The translations under genes and the position numbers were made by a program. Below are positions 17,518 to 26,487 of a stretch of DNA of 64,000 nt, piece by piece. This DNA is from Actinoallomurus iriomotensis (GTDB taxonomy: Bacteria > Actinomycetota > Actinomycetes > Streptosporangiales > Streptosporangiaceae), in the NCBI RefSeq assembly GCF_030269445.1, contig NZ_BSTJ01000003.1, positions 885,266 to 949,265 of the forward strand, in the 5' to 3' direction. The notes beneath the pieces are model-generated. The model did not search any database, was not told where the DNA came from, and worked only from the letters and a program-made list of their open reading frames with translations. The number at the start of each line of letters is the position of its first letter. Position 1 is the first letter of the stretch.

Positions 17518-19667
17518 TGGCGAACCGGCGCCGCGATCCACGCGGACACTGGATCCTTCTCCTCCTCGGCGGATTCATCCTCGCCGCCGGGCTGCTCCTG
17601 CAGGGCTACGCCCACGGCGCGGTCGGAGAGTCGCCCCAGCACGACCACACCGGCGGCGGCGCGGCACCGGCGGCGGCGACCGGCGGCGGACCCGTGCTCA
17701 ACCTGTCCGGCGAACGGCCCCAGAGCGTCCGGATGCCTCCGCGCACCATCGCACTGACCTTCGACGACGGACCCGATCCCCGCTGGACCCCGCGGATCCT
17801 CGACGTACTGCGCCGTCACCGCGCCCACGCCACGTTCTTCGTCGTCGGGGCGCGCGCCGCCGATCACCCCGGCCTCCTCCGCCGGGCCCTCCGCGAGGGC
17901 AACGAGATCGGCTCCCACACCTACACCCACATCGACATGGCCGGTTCGCCGGCGTGGCGGATCCGGCTGGAGCTCGGCCTGACGCAGCGGGCCCTGGCCG
18001 GCGCGGCCGGCGTCCACACGCGGCTGCTCCGCATGCCGTACTCCTCGTTGACCGCCGAGATGTCCGCGCCGGAGTACCGCGCCGCGCGGGAGGCCGCGCG
18101 GCTGGGCTACCTGGTGGTGAGCACCGACCGCGACACCGACGACTGGAGACGGCCGGGCGTCGCGCGCATCGTCCAGGCCGCGACGCCGGCGAACGGGGCC
18201 GGCGCGGTCGTGATGATGCACGACGCCGGCGGCGACCGCGCCCAGACCGTACGGGCGCTGGACACGCTCTTGACCGGTCTGTCCGCGAAGGGGTACCGCT
18301 TCACCACGCTCAGCGCGGCGACGCGGCTGCCGGCCGCCGATGTGAGCGCCTCGACCACCGCGAAGGTGACCGGCACGGCCCTGGTCGACGGTCAGCGCGC
18401 CGCCGGTTGGCTGGCGGGCGCGTTCGCCACCCTGTTCGCGGTGACCGCCGTGCTCACCGGCCTGCGGCTGCTGGCACAGCAGATCTTCGCCCGCGTGCAC
18501 GTCCGGCGCATCCGGCGCGAGCGGCGGCGCCGTGCCAGGCCCTGGCTGGCCGCCGGCACGACACCGCCACCGGTCTCAGTGATCGTTCCCGCCTACAACG
18601 AGCAGGCCGGTCTCGCCGCCACCGTGCGGTCGCTCGTGCGGACCGACTACCCGGCGCCGATCGAAGTGATCGTCGTTGACGACGGCTCGACGGACGACAC
18701 CGCGCTCATCGGCCACCGGCTCGCCCAGGAGTTCGCCCACGTCGAGCTGGTGCGCCGGCCCAACGGCGGCAAGCCGGCCGCGCTCAACACCGGCATCGCC
18801 CGTGCCCGGTACGACATCCTCGTCCTCGTGGACGGCGACACCGTCTTCCAGCCCGACACGATCGGCAGGCTCGTCGGGCAGCTCGCCGACCCCGCGGTCG
18901 GAGCGGTGAGCGGCAACACGAAGGTGGCCAACCGGAAGGGGCTCATCGGCCGCTGGCAGCACATCGAGTACGTCATCGGCTTCAACCTCGACCGCCGCAT
19001 GTTCGACGTCCTCGAATGCATGCCCACCGTGCCCGGGGCGATCGGCGCCTTCCGGCGTCGCGCCCTCGCCGCGGCCGGTGGCCTGAGCACCGACACCCTC
19101 GCCGAGGACACCGACCTGACCATGGCGATCTGCCGCGCCGGCTGGCGGGTGGTGTACGAGGAGACCGCCATCGCCTGGACCGAGGCGCCGTCCTCACTCC
19201 GGCAACTGTGGCGACAGCGGTACCGCTGGTGCTACGGCACTCTCCAGTCGATGTGGAAGCACAAGCGGTCGCTCGTCGAAGGCGGCCGCTCGGGCCGGTT
19301 CGGCCGCCGCTGCCTGCCGTACCTGACGATCTTCCAGGTCGTGCTCCCGCTCTTCGCGCCCGTCGTCGACATCTTCGCCTGCTACGGCCTGATCTTCCTC
19401 GACCCTCTCACCGTGGCGGCGTCGTGGCCGGCGTTCGCGGGCGCCCAGGCGGTGGCCTCCATGTACGCGCTGCGCCTCGACGGTGAGCGCCTCCGCACCC
19501 TCTGGGTACTCCCGCTCCAGCAGGTCGTCTACCGCCAGCTGATGTACCTCGTCGTCATCCAGTCCCTGGCGACCGCGATCCTGGGCGACCGGCTCCGCTG
19601 GCACGTCATCCGCCGCACCGGCACCTTCTCCGGAGAAGACCCCCTGCCGGCCCAGGCCAACGCCTGA
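17517..19667 (+). CDS. Polysaccharide deacetylase-glycosyltransferase 2 fusion, membrane protein
   Basis: A 716-residue two-enzyme membrane protein. After an N-terminal helix, residues ~70-270 form a NodB-type deacetylase (TIALTFDDGPDP, EIGSHTYTHIDMA). A second helix (~300-325) leads to a GT2 domain with VSVIVPAYNEQAG, VVDDGSTDD, LVDGDT, the AEDTDL stretch and the R-Q-R-Y-R-W motif of processive synthases. Further C-terminal helices follow. This is the chitooligosaccharide/poly-N-acetylglucosamine synthase-like arrangement, likely making and trimming an exported beta-linked amino-sugar polymer. It is coupled to the upstream small membrane gene. Confidence 0.93.
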   Translation: MANRRRDPRGHWILLLLGGFILAAGLLLQGYAHGAVGESPQHDHTGGGAAPAAATGGGPVLNLSGERPQSVRMPPRTIALTFDDGPDPRWTPRILDVLRRHRAHATFFVVGARAADHPGLLRRALREGNEIGSHTYTHIDMAGSPAWRIRLELGLTQRALAGAAGVHTRLLRMPYSSLTAEMSAPEYRAAREAARLGYLVVSTDRDTDDWRRPGVARIVQAATPANGAGAVVMMHDAGGDRAQTVRALDTLLTGLSAKGYRFTTLSAATRLPAADVSASTTAKVTGTALVDGQRAAGWLAGAFATLFAVTAVLTGLRLLAQQIFARVHVRRIRRERRRRARPWLAAGTTPPPVSVIVPAYNEQAGLAATVRSLVRTDYPAPIEVIVVDDGSTDDTALIGHRLAQEFAHVELVRRPNGGKPAALNTGIARARYDILVLVDGDTVFQPDTIGRLVGQLADPAVGAVSGNTKVANRKGLIGRWQHIEYVIGFNLDRRMFDVLECMPTVPGAIGAFRRRALAAAGGLSTDTLAEDTDLTMAICRAGWRVVYEETAIAWTEAPSSLRQLWRQRYRWCYGTLQSMWKHKRSLVEGGRSGRFGRRCLPYLTIFQVVLPLFAPVVDIFACYGLIFLDPLTVAASWPAFAGAQAVASMYALRLDGERLRTLWVLPLQQVVYRQLMYLVVIQSLATAILGDRLRWHVIRRTGTFSGEDPLPAQANA

Positions 19668-19762
19668 AGCCATTTCTTGCCAGGATGTCGAGAAACCGCA
19701 GCCGGCTTCTACCTGTGGGTGAGAGCGCCGGGAGGCGGCGCGGCAGCGGGAAGGACAAGACC

Positions 19763-20164
19763 GTGAAGTACATGATGTTGATGCAGTTCAGCGCGGCGCA
19801 GGCCGATTTTCCGAGCATCGACACCTGGTCGGCGGAGGAGGTCTCGGCGCACCTGGACTTCATGCGGCACACCAACGAGGAGCTCGTCAGGTCCGGCGAG
19901 TTCGTCGACGGGCAGGGCCTGGCCATGCCCGACCAGGCCAAGATCGTACGCGCCGGCGACGGCGGCCGGCCGGTGGTCAGCGACGGGCCGTTCCCGGAGA
20001 CCAAGGAGTTCCTCGCCGGCTGGTGGATCGTCGACTGCGAGACGCCCGAGCGTGTCATCGAACTCGCAGCCGCCGTGTCGGCCGCACCCGGCCCGGGCGG
20101 CCGTCCGCTGAACATGCCGATCGAGGTCCGCCAGGTGATGGCGGCTCCGACCGAGGAGCTGTGA
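19763..20164 (+). CDS. YCII/DGPF-domain protein
   Basis: A 133-residue protein of the YCII-related superfamily. It carries the hallmark DGPF motif (VVSDGPFPETKEFLAGWWIV) and starts (GTG)KYMMLMQFS. DGPF proteins are the standard genomic partners of ECF42 sigma factors, which is exactly what follows here. The biochemical role is unknown. The GTG at 19763 has GGGAAGGACAAG upstream. The stop lies at 20162-20164, and the sigma factor frame opens immediately after, in the same frame. Confidence 0.9.
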   Translation: MKYMMLMQFSAAQADFPSIDTWSAEEVSAHLDFMRHTNEELVRSGEFVDGQGLAMPDQAKIVRAGDGGRPVVSDGPFPETKEFLAGWWIVDCETPERVIELAAAVSAAPGPGGRPLNMPIEVRQVMAAPTEEL

Positions 20165-20167
20165 CCG

Positions 20168-21406
20168 CTGGAGACGGGCGCCGATGACCTGCTGCGGACG
20201 CTGGCGCCGCAGGTCATCGGCGTGCTCTCCCGGCGCTTCGGTGACTTCGAGGCCGCCGAGGACGCGGTGCAGGAGGCGCTGCTGGCCGCGGCGACGCAGT
20301 GGCCGGCCGACGGCGTGCCCGCCAACCCGCGGGGCTGGCTGATCCAGGTCGCGGCCCGCCGCATGATCGAGCGGGTACGCGGGGAGCAGGCGCGGCGGCG
20401 CCGCGAGGACCTGGTGGCCCGGCGGACGCCGGACGACCGCCGGGCGGCGCCGGCCGCCGACGAGGAGTACGAGGCGGACCGCGACGACACCCTCACCGTG
20501 CTGTTCCTGGCCTGCCACCCGTCGCTGTCCTCGGCGTCGGCCATCGCGCTCACCTTGCGGTCCGTCGGCGGGCTGACGACCGCCGAGATCGCGGCGGCGT
20601 TCCTGGTGCCCGAGGCGACCATGGCCCAGCGGATCAGCCGGGCCAAGCAGCGCATCAGGGCCTCCGGCGTCCCGTTCCGCATGCCGTCGGCGGAGGAATG
20701 GCCGGGCCGGCTGCGGTCGGTGCTGCACGTCCTCTACCTCATCTTCAACGAGGGCTACACCGGGACGACCGGGGCCGGCCTGCACCGCGTCGAACTGTCC
20801 CGGGAGGCGATCCGGCTGGCCAGGGCGGTGCACGCGCTCCTGCCCGACGACGCCGAGGTGGCCGGGCTGCTGGCGTTGATGCTGCTGATCGAGGCACGGC
20901 GGCCGGCGCGTACCGGCCCGTCCGGCGAACTGGTGCCGCTCGCCGAGCAGGACCGGAGCCGGTGGGACGGCGCGGCCATCGCGGAGGGCGTCGCGCTCAT
21001 CACCGCGACCCTGTCGAGAGGTGCCGTCGGCCCGTACCAGCTCCAGGCCGCGATCAACGCGGTCCACGACGAGGCCGCCGCCGTGGAGGAGACCGACTGG
21101 CCGCAGATCCTCGCCCTGTACGGGCTGCTCGAACACATGTCGGACAACCCGATGGTCACGCTCAACCGCGCCGTCGCCGCGGCCATGGCCCACGGCCCGG
21201 CGGCCGGGCTCGCGCTGCTCGACGCGCTGGAGTCCGACGGCCGTCTCACCGGCCACCACCGGCTGCACGCGACCCGGGCCCACCTGCTGGAGATGCGCGG
21301 CGACCGCGCGGCGGCGGCGGAGCACTACCGCACGGCCGCCCGGCTGACGATGAGCCTCCCCGAACGGCACTACCTCATCGGCCGTGCCGGCCGCCTCGCC
21401 GAATAG
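20168..21406 (+). CDS. ECF42-group RNA polymerase sigma factor with disturbed start
   Basis: A ~412-residue alternative sigma factor. Sigma-2 (GDFEAAEDAVQEALLAAATQ), sigma-4 (LTTAEIAAAFLVPEATMAQR) and the long TPR-like C-terminal extension (LYLIFNEGYTGTTG, ALYGLLEHM) define the ECF42 group. Sigma-2 homology (ADDLLRTLAPQVIGVL) extends upstream of the first normal start, a GTG at 20222, so coding must begin near 20168, where only CTG codons are available. A GTG at 20161, overlapping the previous stop, would be the usual start but is one base out of frame. Either a one-base insertion near 20167 or CTG initiation explains this. Confidence 0.88.
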   Translation: METGADDLLRTLAPQVIGVLSRRFGDFEAAEDAVQEALLAAATQWPADGVPANPRGWLIQVAARRMIERVRGEQARRRREDLVARRTPDDRRAAPAADEEYEADRDDTLTVLFLACHPSLSSASAIALTLRSVGGLTTAEIAAAFLVPEATMAQRISRAKQRIRASGVPFRMPSAEEWPGRLRSVLHVLYLIFNEGYTGTTGAGLHRVELSREAIRLARAVHALLPDDAEVAGLLALMLLIEARRPARTGPSGELVPLAEQDRSRWDGAAIAEGVALITATLSRGAVGPYQLQAAINAVHDEAAAVEETDWPQILALYGLLEHMSDNPMVTLNRAVAAAMAHGPAAGLALLDALESDGRLTGHHRLHATRAHLLEMRGDRAAAAEHYRTAARLTMSLPERHYLIGRAGRLAE

Positions 21407-21471
21407 GCACGGAGCCGCCCCGCCTGGCCTGCCCCGGCCGCGGGTACGGAGTAGGGCATGGGGAAGAGCTG

Positions 21472-22644
21472 GTGAGGGCGGTCGTCTTCGGGGGCACCCG
21501 TACGGTCTCGGCGGAGGAGGTGCCGGACGCCCGGATCGAGGAGCCGTCCGACGTCGTGGTCCGGGTGACCTCCAGCGCGATCTGCGGCACCGACCTGCAC
21601 ATGTACGACGGGCGCACGGGCGCCGAGCCCGGCATGATCCTCGGCCACGAGCCGCTCGGCGTGGTCGAGAGCGTGGGCGACGCCGTGCGGATGGTCGAGC
21701 GCGGGGACCGGGTGGTGATCCCGACCCACCTCTACTGCGGGGTGTGCGTCAACTGCGCGCGTGGCCTGTCCGCGGCCTGCCTGCGCGTGCGTTCCGGCGG
21801 GTTCGGCGCCGCGTACGGGTACGCGGGGATGGGCTGTTACCGGGGCGCTCAGGCCGAGCTGCTGCGCGTTCCGTTCGCGGACGCCAACTGTGTTCCGGTG
21901 CCCGGCGAGCCGGACGACGTGTTCGAGGACGACTTCGCGATGCTGCCCGACGCCTTCGTGACCGGCTGGCACGCGACCGAGCTGGCGTCGGTGTCGGCGG
22001 GCGCGACCGTGGCGGTCTTCGGCGCGGGCGCCGTCGGGCTGCTCTCGGCGTACAGCGCGCTGCTCAAGGGCGCCGAGGAGGTCTACGTCGTCGACCATGT
22101 GCCCGAACGGCTGGACAAGGCGGCCGAGATCGGCGCCACGCCCGTCGACTTCCACGAGGGCGACCCGGTCGAGCAGATCCGCGACCTGCGCCGCGCCTCC
22201 GGGTTGCCGCCCGGCGAGGAGCCGATGACCGGGGTGGACGCCGGCATCGACGCGGTCGGTTTCCAGGCCGACGACCGCCTGCGGCCCGGCGAGGAGAACC
22301 CCACTCAGGTGGTCGGCGACCTGGCCCGCCTGGTGAACCCGGCCGGGCACCTGGGCATCATCGGCGTGTACGCCGAGAAGGACCTGTCCCCCGCCCCTCG
22401 CGGACACACCGACGGCCGGCTCACGGTGCCGTGGGCCACGCTGTTCGCCAAGGGCGTGTCGGTGCGGTTCGGCCGCACCCACGACCGGCGCTACACCGTG
22501 CTGCTCCGCGACCTGATCCTGTCCGGCCGGGCCCATCCGGGCGTGGTCGTCACCCATCACGGGCCGGTCGAGGAGGCGCCGGCGCTCTACCGGGCGTTCG
22601 ACCGGCGCGCCGACGGCGTCATCAAGGCCGTTCTCCGGCCCTGA
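21472..22644 (+). CDS. Zinc-dependent alcohol dehydrogenase, formaldehyde dehydrogenase-like
   Basis: A 390-residue medium-chain dehydrogenase. Catalytic zinc ligands are in ICGTDLHMYDG and GHEPLG; the structural zinc cysteines lie in YCGVCVNCARGLSAAC; the nucleotide fold is VAVFGAGAVGLLSAYSALLKGA. The insertion around CLRVRSGGFGAAYGYAGMG is typical of glutathione-independent formaldehyde dehydrogenase relatives. The start is a GTG (RAVVFGGTRTVSAEEVPDA). Its 3' end overlaps the convergent FHA gene by 23 bases. A gutted relative is at 1340-1518. Confidence 0.93.
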   Translation: MRAVVFGGTRTVSAEEVPDARIEEPSDVVVRVTSSAICGTDLHMYDGRTGAEPGMILGHEPLGVVESVGDAVRMVERGDRVVIPTHLYCGVCVNCARGLSAACLRVRSGGFGAAYGYAGMGCYRGAQAELLRVPFADANCVPVPGEPDDVFEDDFAMLPDAFVTGWHATELASVSAGATVAVFGAGAVGLLSAYSALLKGAEEVYVVDHVPERLDKAAEIGATPVDFHEGDPVEQIRDLRRASGLPPGEEPMTGVDAGIDAVGFQADDRLRPGEENPTQVVGDLARLVNPAGHLGIIGVYAEKDLSPAPRGHTDGRLTVPWATLFAKGVSVRFGRTHDRRYTVLLRDLILSGRAHPGVVVTHHGPVEEAPALYRAFDRRADGVIKAVLRP

Positions 22645-23440
22645 CGGGCGGCTCGTCCAGGACGGCGAGGTCCGGCGGCACGAGCGTGGTGGACAGCAGC
22701 AGCTCGTGCAGCAGGTTGTGGTTGAGGGCGTTGCCGACCGGCTCGCCGATCTCGGCGCGGGTCAGGCCCGCGACGCCGCCGGCGGACAGCCGGTTGCGGA
22801 CGCCGACGACGAGGTGCTCGACCTTCTTACGGGTCCAGCCGGCGTCGGGCCGTAGCTCGGCGAGCTGGACGGCCGCCACGTGCCAGGGCAGGGGCTGCGG
22901 GCGCGGCTCGTGCAGCAGGTACCGCTGGCCGAGGACGATCAGCGCGAGGCGTTCGTCCTCGTCGAGCGCCCACATCTTCGGCGGCCGGGTGACATCCTCG
23001 TGGCGGGGAGCGGGCCGCCGCCCGTCGGCGCCGGCGACGAACACCTCGAGCAGGTGCTCGCGCTCGTTCGACCCGCGGACGAACATCGGCGTGTAACCCT
23101 CCGCCAGCGGCACCGGCTCCTCGTTCTCGAACAGCAGGCGCGCGCCGGGCAGCCGGATCGGCAGCCGCCCGGTGTTGTGCAGCCACCATCGCCGGTCGCG
23201 GTACACCAGGCTGCCGTGCCGTCGGCTCACCCGCAGGTCGTCCTCGCCGAGGCAGACGTGCACGTCGGGCCGGTTGCGACCGAAGATCACCTCACGGCCC
23301 TCGCCCGAGCCGAGCGCGATGCCGCCGGCGAGGGTCAGGGTGAAGATGGTGCCGGGCGCCGACGGCGGGACGCCGCGGGCCAGGCTGCCGTGACTCTCCG
23401 GCAGCCTCCTGCCGCCGTCCATGCTTCGAAGCGGACTCAC
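22622..23440 (-). CDS. FHA-domain protein
   Basis: A 272-residue cytosolic protein. Residues ~35-115 form a forkhead-associated domain that binds phosphothreonine, with GR in VIFGRNRPD and the S-R-R-H-G core in LRVSRRHGSLV. The C-terminal half (DEDERLALIVLGQRYLLHE, WTRKKVEHLVVGVRNRLSAGG) looks like a winged-helix-type domain, an inference. The GTG at 23440 follows GGGAGGACACC. It lies 46 bases downstream of a Ser/Thr kinase on the same strand, so it is a probable reader or substrate of that kinase. Confidence 0.9.
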   Translation of the reverse strand: MSPLRSMDGGRRLPESHGSLARGVPPSAPGTIFTLTLAGGIALGSGEGREVIFGRNRPDVHVCLGEDDLRVSRRHGSLVYRDRRWWLHNTGRLPIRLPGARLLFENEEPVPLAEGYTPMFVRGSNEREHLLEVFVAGADGRRPAPRHEDVTRPPKMWALDEDERLALIVLGQRYLLHEPRPQPLPWHVAAVQLAELRPDAGWTRKKVEHLVVGVRNRLSAGGVAGLTRAEIGEPVGNALNHNLLHELLLSTTLVPPDLAVLDEPPVRAGERP

Positions 23441-23486
23441 CGGTGTCCTCCCGTCGTCGTGGGGGTGGTGGGCATCCCGGCTCCGT

Positions 23487-25283
23487 TCACGTCTTCGGCA
23501 GCCGGGCGGCGGCCGCCGACGCGAGGGCCTTGGCGTCGGCGCAGAGCCGGCTCTCGGGCCGCGATCCGGACACCACGAGGAAGACGATCTCCGCGGTGGT
23601 GTGCCCGCCGGTGTCGGTGTACGTGCGGTGCACCACCCGGGCCAGGCACGTGCCGTGGCCGTCGCCGCCGGCCTGAACGAAGGCGGCGTGGCCCGCGAGA
23701 CGCACCGGCGTCCCGTCGTCCGAGCTCAGCGGGCCGTTGTGGTCGAAGCGCAGCTGGACGCCGGTGCCACCCGTGCCCCTCCAGCGGCAGTCCCAGCGGC
23801 CGAAGCCCGGCGTGGCGCGGCCGGCGCCGACGCGTGACAGGGCGGCGGAGGTGAGCAGCGCGCAGGCGTCCTGGCGGCCCAGCGACGCGGACGGCAGAGG
23901 CCGGGCGCGCCGTGGCATGACACCCCGGACCAGCACCGCCGCCGCGTGGTCGGTGGCGGCCGTCGCCGCCGCGCACAGGTCGATCGCGCCGCGGCCCGTG
24001 CGCTGCGCGGTGACCGCGACGACGTGCCCGTCGGCGAGACTCAGCTCCTGGCCGCACTCGCCGTCGGCGAGCGGTCCGCGGATGATGCCGACCGTGCCAC
24101 GCCGCTCGACCCGGTCGCCCGCGCCCGGCTCGGGCGCGGGGCCGTTCTCCAGCTCGATCTTGACGTCGGCGAGGTCGTCGTCGCCCCGCTTGATCAGCAC
24201 GTCGCAGCGGTTGAAGTTGCCGTAGTCGGTGGACAGCTCGGTGCCGCCGAACCGCCGCAGGGACGCCGGGTCCGCTAACGCGCAGGGTTCGGCGGTGCGC
24301 GGATCGCCGACCGCCGACGCCGGAGGGCTCGCCGACCGCGCCGGCTCGTCCTCGGAGGAACGGCCCGCCTGGACGATCATCACCGTCGCGACGGAGACCA
24401 CGACGATCGCCGCCACGGCCGCGGCGACGGGGACGCTCCGAAGCCGGCGCGGGCGCCGTGCCGCCGGGACGTCGTCGCCGAGTTCGAGCAGGCGGCACGC
24501 CTCGGCGGCGTCCGGCCGGTCGTCCGGCTCCAGGCGCAGCATCGCCGACAGGGCGGCGCCGAGCGCGCCCGGCGCGCTGGGCGCGGCGACGTGGCCGGAC
24601 GCCGAGCGCCAGACGGCGGTCAGCGGGCCCACGCCGTTGCCGAGCGGCGAGTCGCCCTCCGCGGCGGCGAACAGCGTGGCGCCCAGCGAGAACACGTCGG
24701 CCGCGGGCAGGGGCTTCGCGCCGCGGGCGACCTCCGGGGCGACGTACGCCGGGGTGCCGCGGAACAGGCCGCTGTCGCTGACCGTCTCGTCGGCCCAGAC
24801 CGCGCGGGAGACCCCGAAGTCGGTGAGCTTGGCGTCGCCGGACTCGGTGATCAGGACGTTGCCCGGTTTCACGTCGCCGTGGACGATGCCGCGAGCGTGC
24901 ACGGCGGCGAGCGCGTCGGCGAGCTGCCGGCCGATCCGTGCGACCGCCTCCGGGGCGAGGACCCCGTCGGAGGCGATGACGTCGGCGAGGTCCCGTGCGG
25001 GGACGTACTCCATCACCAGCCAGGTCGCGGCGTCCTCGGTGATGAGGTCATAGAGGGTCACGACGCGCGGGTGGTCGATGCCCCCGGCGATGCGGGCCTC
25101 GCGGGAGAGCTCCCGGAGCCGGCGTTCGTCGGCGGCGGGGTGCGCACGCTTGAGCGCCACCGGACGGCCGAGACGCTCGTCACGGGCGAGCCAGACGGCG
25201 CCCATCCCGCCCGAGCCGATCTGGCGCTCGACCCGGTAGCGCCCCGCGACCAGCGCACCGATCCGTACCGACACTCGTCTCAC
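23487..25283 (-). CDS. Membrane Ser/Thr protein kinase with Cys-containing sensor region
   Basis: A 598-residue Hanks-type kinase. Residues ~12-270 hold the full catalytic set: IGSGGMGAVWLA, VALKRAH, HGDVKPGNVLI, LTDFGVSRA and GTPAYVAPE. One membrane helix (VAAAVAAIVVVSVATVMIV) leads to ~275 exterior residues with cysteines spaced as two related repeats (each with a C...C pair around 'CALADPAS' and 'CALLTSAA'), resembling DUF3558-type sensor domains. The start could be GTG 25283 or GTG 25274 (MSVRIGALVAGRYRV). FHA follows in the same operon. Confidence 0.92.
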   Translation of the reverse strand: MRRVSVRIGALVAGRYRVERQIGSGGMGAVWLARDERLGRPVALKRAHPAADERRLRELSREARIAGGIDHPRVVTLYDLITEDAATWLVMEYVPARDLADVIASDGVLAPEAVARIGRQLADALAAVHARGIVHGDVKPGNVLITESGDAKLTDFGVSRAVWADETVSDSGLFRGTPAYVAPEVARGAKPLPAADVFSLGATLFAAAEGDSPLGNGVGPLTAVWRSASGHVAAPSAPGALGAALSAMLRLEPDDRPDAAEACRLLELGDDVPAARRPRRLRSVPVAAAVAAIVVVSVATVMIVQAGRSSEDEPARSASPPASAVGDPRTAEPCALADPASLRRFGGTELSTDYGNFNRCDVLIKRGDDDLADVKIELENGPAPEPGAGDRVERRGTVGIIRGPLADGECGQELSLADGHVVAVTAQRTGRGAIDLCAAATAATDHAAAVLVRGVMPRRARPLPSASLGRQDACALLTSAALSRVGAGRATPGFGRWDCRWRGTGGTGVQLRFDHNGPLSSDDGTPVRLAGHAAFVQAGGDGHGTCLARVVHRTYTDTGGHTTAEIVFLVVSGSRPESRLCADAKALASAAAARLPKT

Positions 25284-25296
25284 CCGACCGGGGTCC

Positions 25297-25590
25297 GTGG
25301 GTACCCGCCTGTCACCGAAAGACTACGGCGCGGCGCCGCCGTACGGGGAGGAATCACCCGGACCCTTGGATCTCGATCAGGGGTTCCGCCTGACCGGCCA
25401 GTGCCTGCGTGAGGAGTGGATGAGGTTCTGCGACGGCGGCATTGACCAGGCACGCGAGACGGCGGCACGCATCGCCGGCGCGCGTCCGATCGTCCTGCCC
25501 GGCGTCGGCCACGAGGTCCCCGAACCCGTGGGGAACGAGATCGCCGTCCAGATCCGCGCGCTGGTGGACACCCCATCGCGCGCCGCCTGA
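25297..25590 (+). pseudogene. Probable alpha/beta-hydrolase C-terminal remnant
   Basis: The last ~50 codons (DQARETAARIAGARPIVLPG then VGHEVPEPVGNEIAVQI) look like the C-terminal end of an alpha/beta hydrolase, including the catalytic His in the GxGHE-type motif. The nucleophile elbow and acid are absent, and the first ~45 codons do not resemble the family. No good ribosome site is seen. It may be the leftover of a deleted hydrolase gene; a short new reading frame is the alternative. Confidence 0.45.
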
Positions 25591-25721
25591 ACGGGCGAGC
25601 GATTCCCGACCCATCGGCCGTTATGGGTGACAGTGCTGGTCGGAGTTGCTTAACTAATGGGCGATCTTGTCGTGATTCGCCGCCCAGTCCCAGGTCGGTG
25701 ACCGCTCAGCGGAGGTGGTTG

Positions 25722-25919
25722 ATGCGAGCCGGACCGCCCCTGATCGTGGCCTGGTTGGTCATCGGCGGGCTCGCCGCGGGACAGCGCCACTACTACTCCC
25801 ACTTCGACGCGAGCTGCGGCAGGTTCGCCACCATCGGCGTCACGATCATCTCCGGACCGCTCAACTACGCCGGCCTGAACCCATGGGTGGCCTGCAAGGT
25901 TCCGCAGCCCAGCCGGTGA
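25722..25919 (+). CDS. Small membrane/secreted two-Cys protein
   Basis: A 65-residue protein starting MRAGPPLIVAWLVIGGLAAG, a single hydrophobic helix or uncleaved signal. The exterior part (DASCGRFATIGVTIISGPLN, then NPWVACKVPQPSR) has two cysteines that could form a disulfide. Short proteins with this pattern are found as hypothetical proteins in actinomycetes. GGAGG lies 7 bases before the ATG, which supports translation. The function is unknown. Confidence 0.7.
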   Translation: MRAGPPLIVAWLVIGGLAAGQRHYYSHFDASCGRFATIGVTIISGPLNYAGLNPWVACKVPQPSR

Positions 25920-25943
25920 CGCCCGCCTGACGAGGTCCCGTAC

Positions 25944-26393
25944 TCAGCCGGCCCCGGCCGCGCCCCAGCCCTCGACCTCGAAACGCGCCGTGAGCGACTC
26001 GGGGGCGATCTCCCCGCCGCAGCAGCGGCACACGACGGCCGGCTCGAGGTCGGCGCCGCAGGAGTGCTCGAACACGACCGGCGGCCGCTCGCTCAGGTGC
26101 CGGTCGCCCCAGGCCATGAGGGTGAGCAGCACTCCGCGCAGCTCGCGACCCGCCTCCGTCGGACGGTACTCGTAGCGGAGCGGGCGCCGGCTGTACGGGG
26201 TCTTCTCCAGCACGCCCGCCGCCACGAGGTGGTTGAGGCGCGCGGTCAGCACGTCGCGGGGCGCTCCCACGTTGCGAGCGATGTCGTTGAAGCGCCGGAC
26301 GCCCCAGAACACCTCGCGCAGCACGAGCAGGGAGTACTTCTCGCCGATGACGGCGAGCGCGTCGGCGATCGAGCAGGGGCGTGGCGTGGCCAT
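25944..26393 (-). CDS. HxlR-family regulator
   Basis: A 149-residue winged-helix regulator. The HxlR core spans ~8-100: CSIADALAVIGEKYSLLVLR, RRFNDIARNVGAPRDVLTAR, LVAAGVLEKTPYS and RYEYRPTEAGREL. A C-terminal extension with CxxC (VCRCCGGE) and another Cys may bind metal or sense redox. The ATG at 26393 is preferred because TACGGT lies 6 bases upstream (leaderless). It is divergent from the thiolase gene, with an inverted repeat between them that is the likely operator. Confidence 0.9.
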   Translation of the reverse strand: MATPRPCSIADALAVIGEKYSLLVLREVFWGVRRFNDIARNVGAPRDVLTARLNHLVAAGVLEKTPYSRRPLRYEYRPTEAGRELRGVLLTLMAWGDRHLSERPPVVFEHSCGADLEPAVVCRCCGGEIAPESLTARFEVEGWGAAGAG

Positions 26394-26399
26394 GTCCCC

Positions 26400-26405
26400 A
26401 CCGTA
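26400..26405 (-). promoter_or_regulatory. -10 box of the leaderless HxlR transcript
   Basis: TACGGT on the minus strand, 6 bases before the ATG at 26393, immediately beside the putative operator at 26415-26463. Confidence 0.55.
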
Positions 26406-26414
26406 AGACCACAA

Positions 26415-26463
26415 GTTTGCTTTTCCAACTCACTCCGGCCTACCGTTAGTTGGATTTCCAAAC
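26415..26463. promoter_or_regulatory. Putative HxlR operator (inverted repeat)
   Basis: Arms at 26415-26430 and 26448-26463 are inverted copies of AGTTGGAnnnnCAAAC, with 12 of 16 bases matching. The right arm itself contains the palindrome TTGGATTTCCAA. It lies in the short divergent gap between the HxlR and thiolase genes. Confidence 0.6.
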
Positions 26464-26487
26464 CAACCTCGTGGGAGGCGAAGAGCC

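Noticed and set aside
19763..21406. A genuine DGPF-sigma fusion protein
   Set aside because: The two frames are the same but a TGA separates them; separate coupled genes with a disturbed sigma start is simpler.
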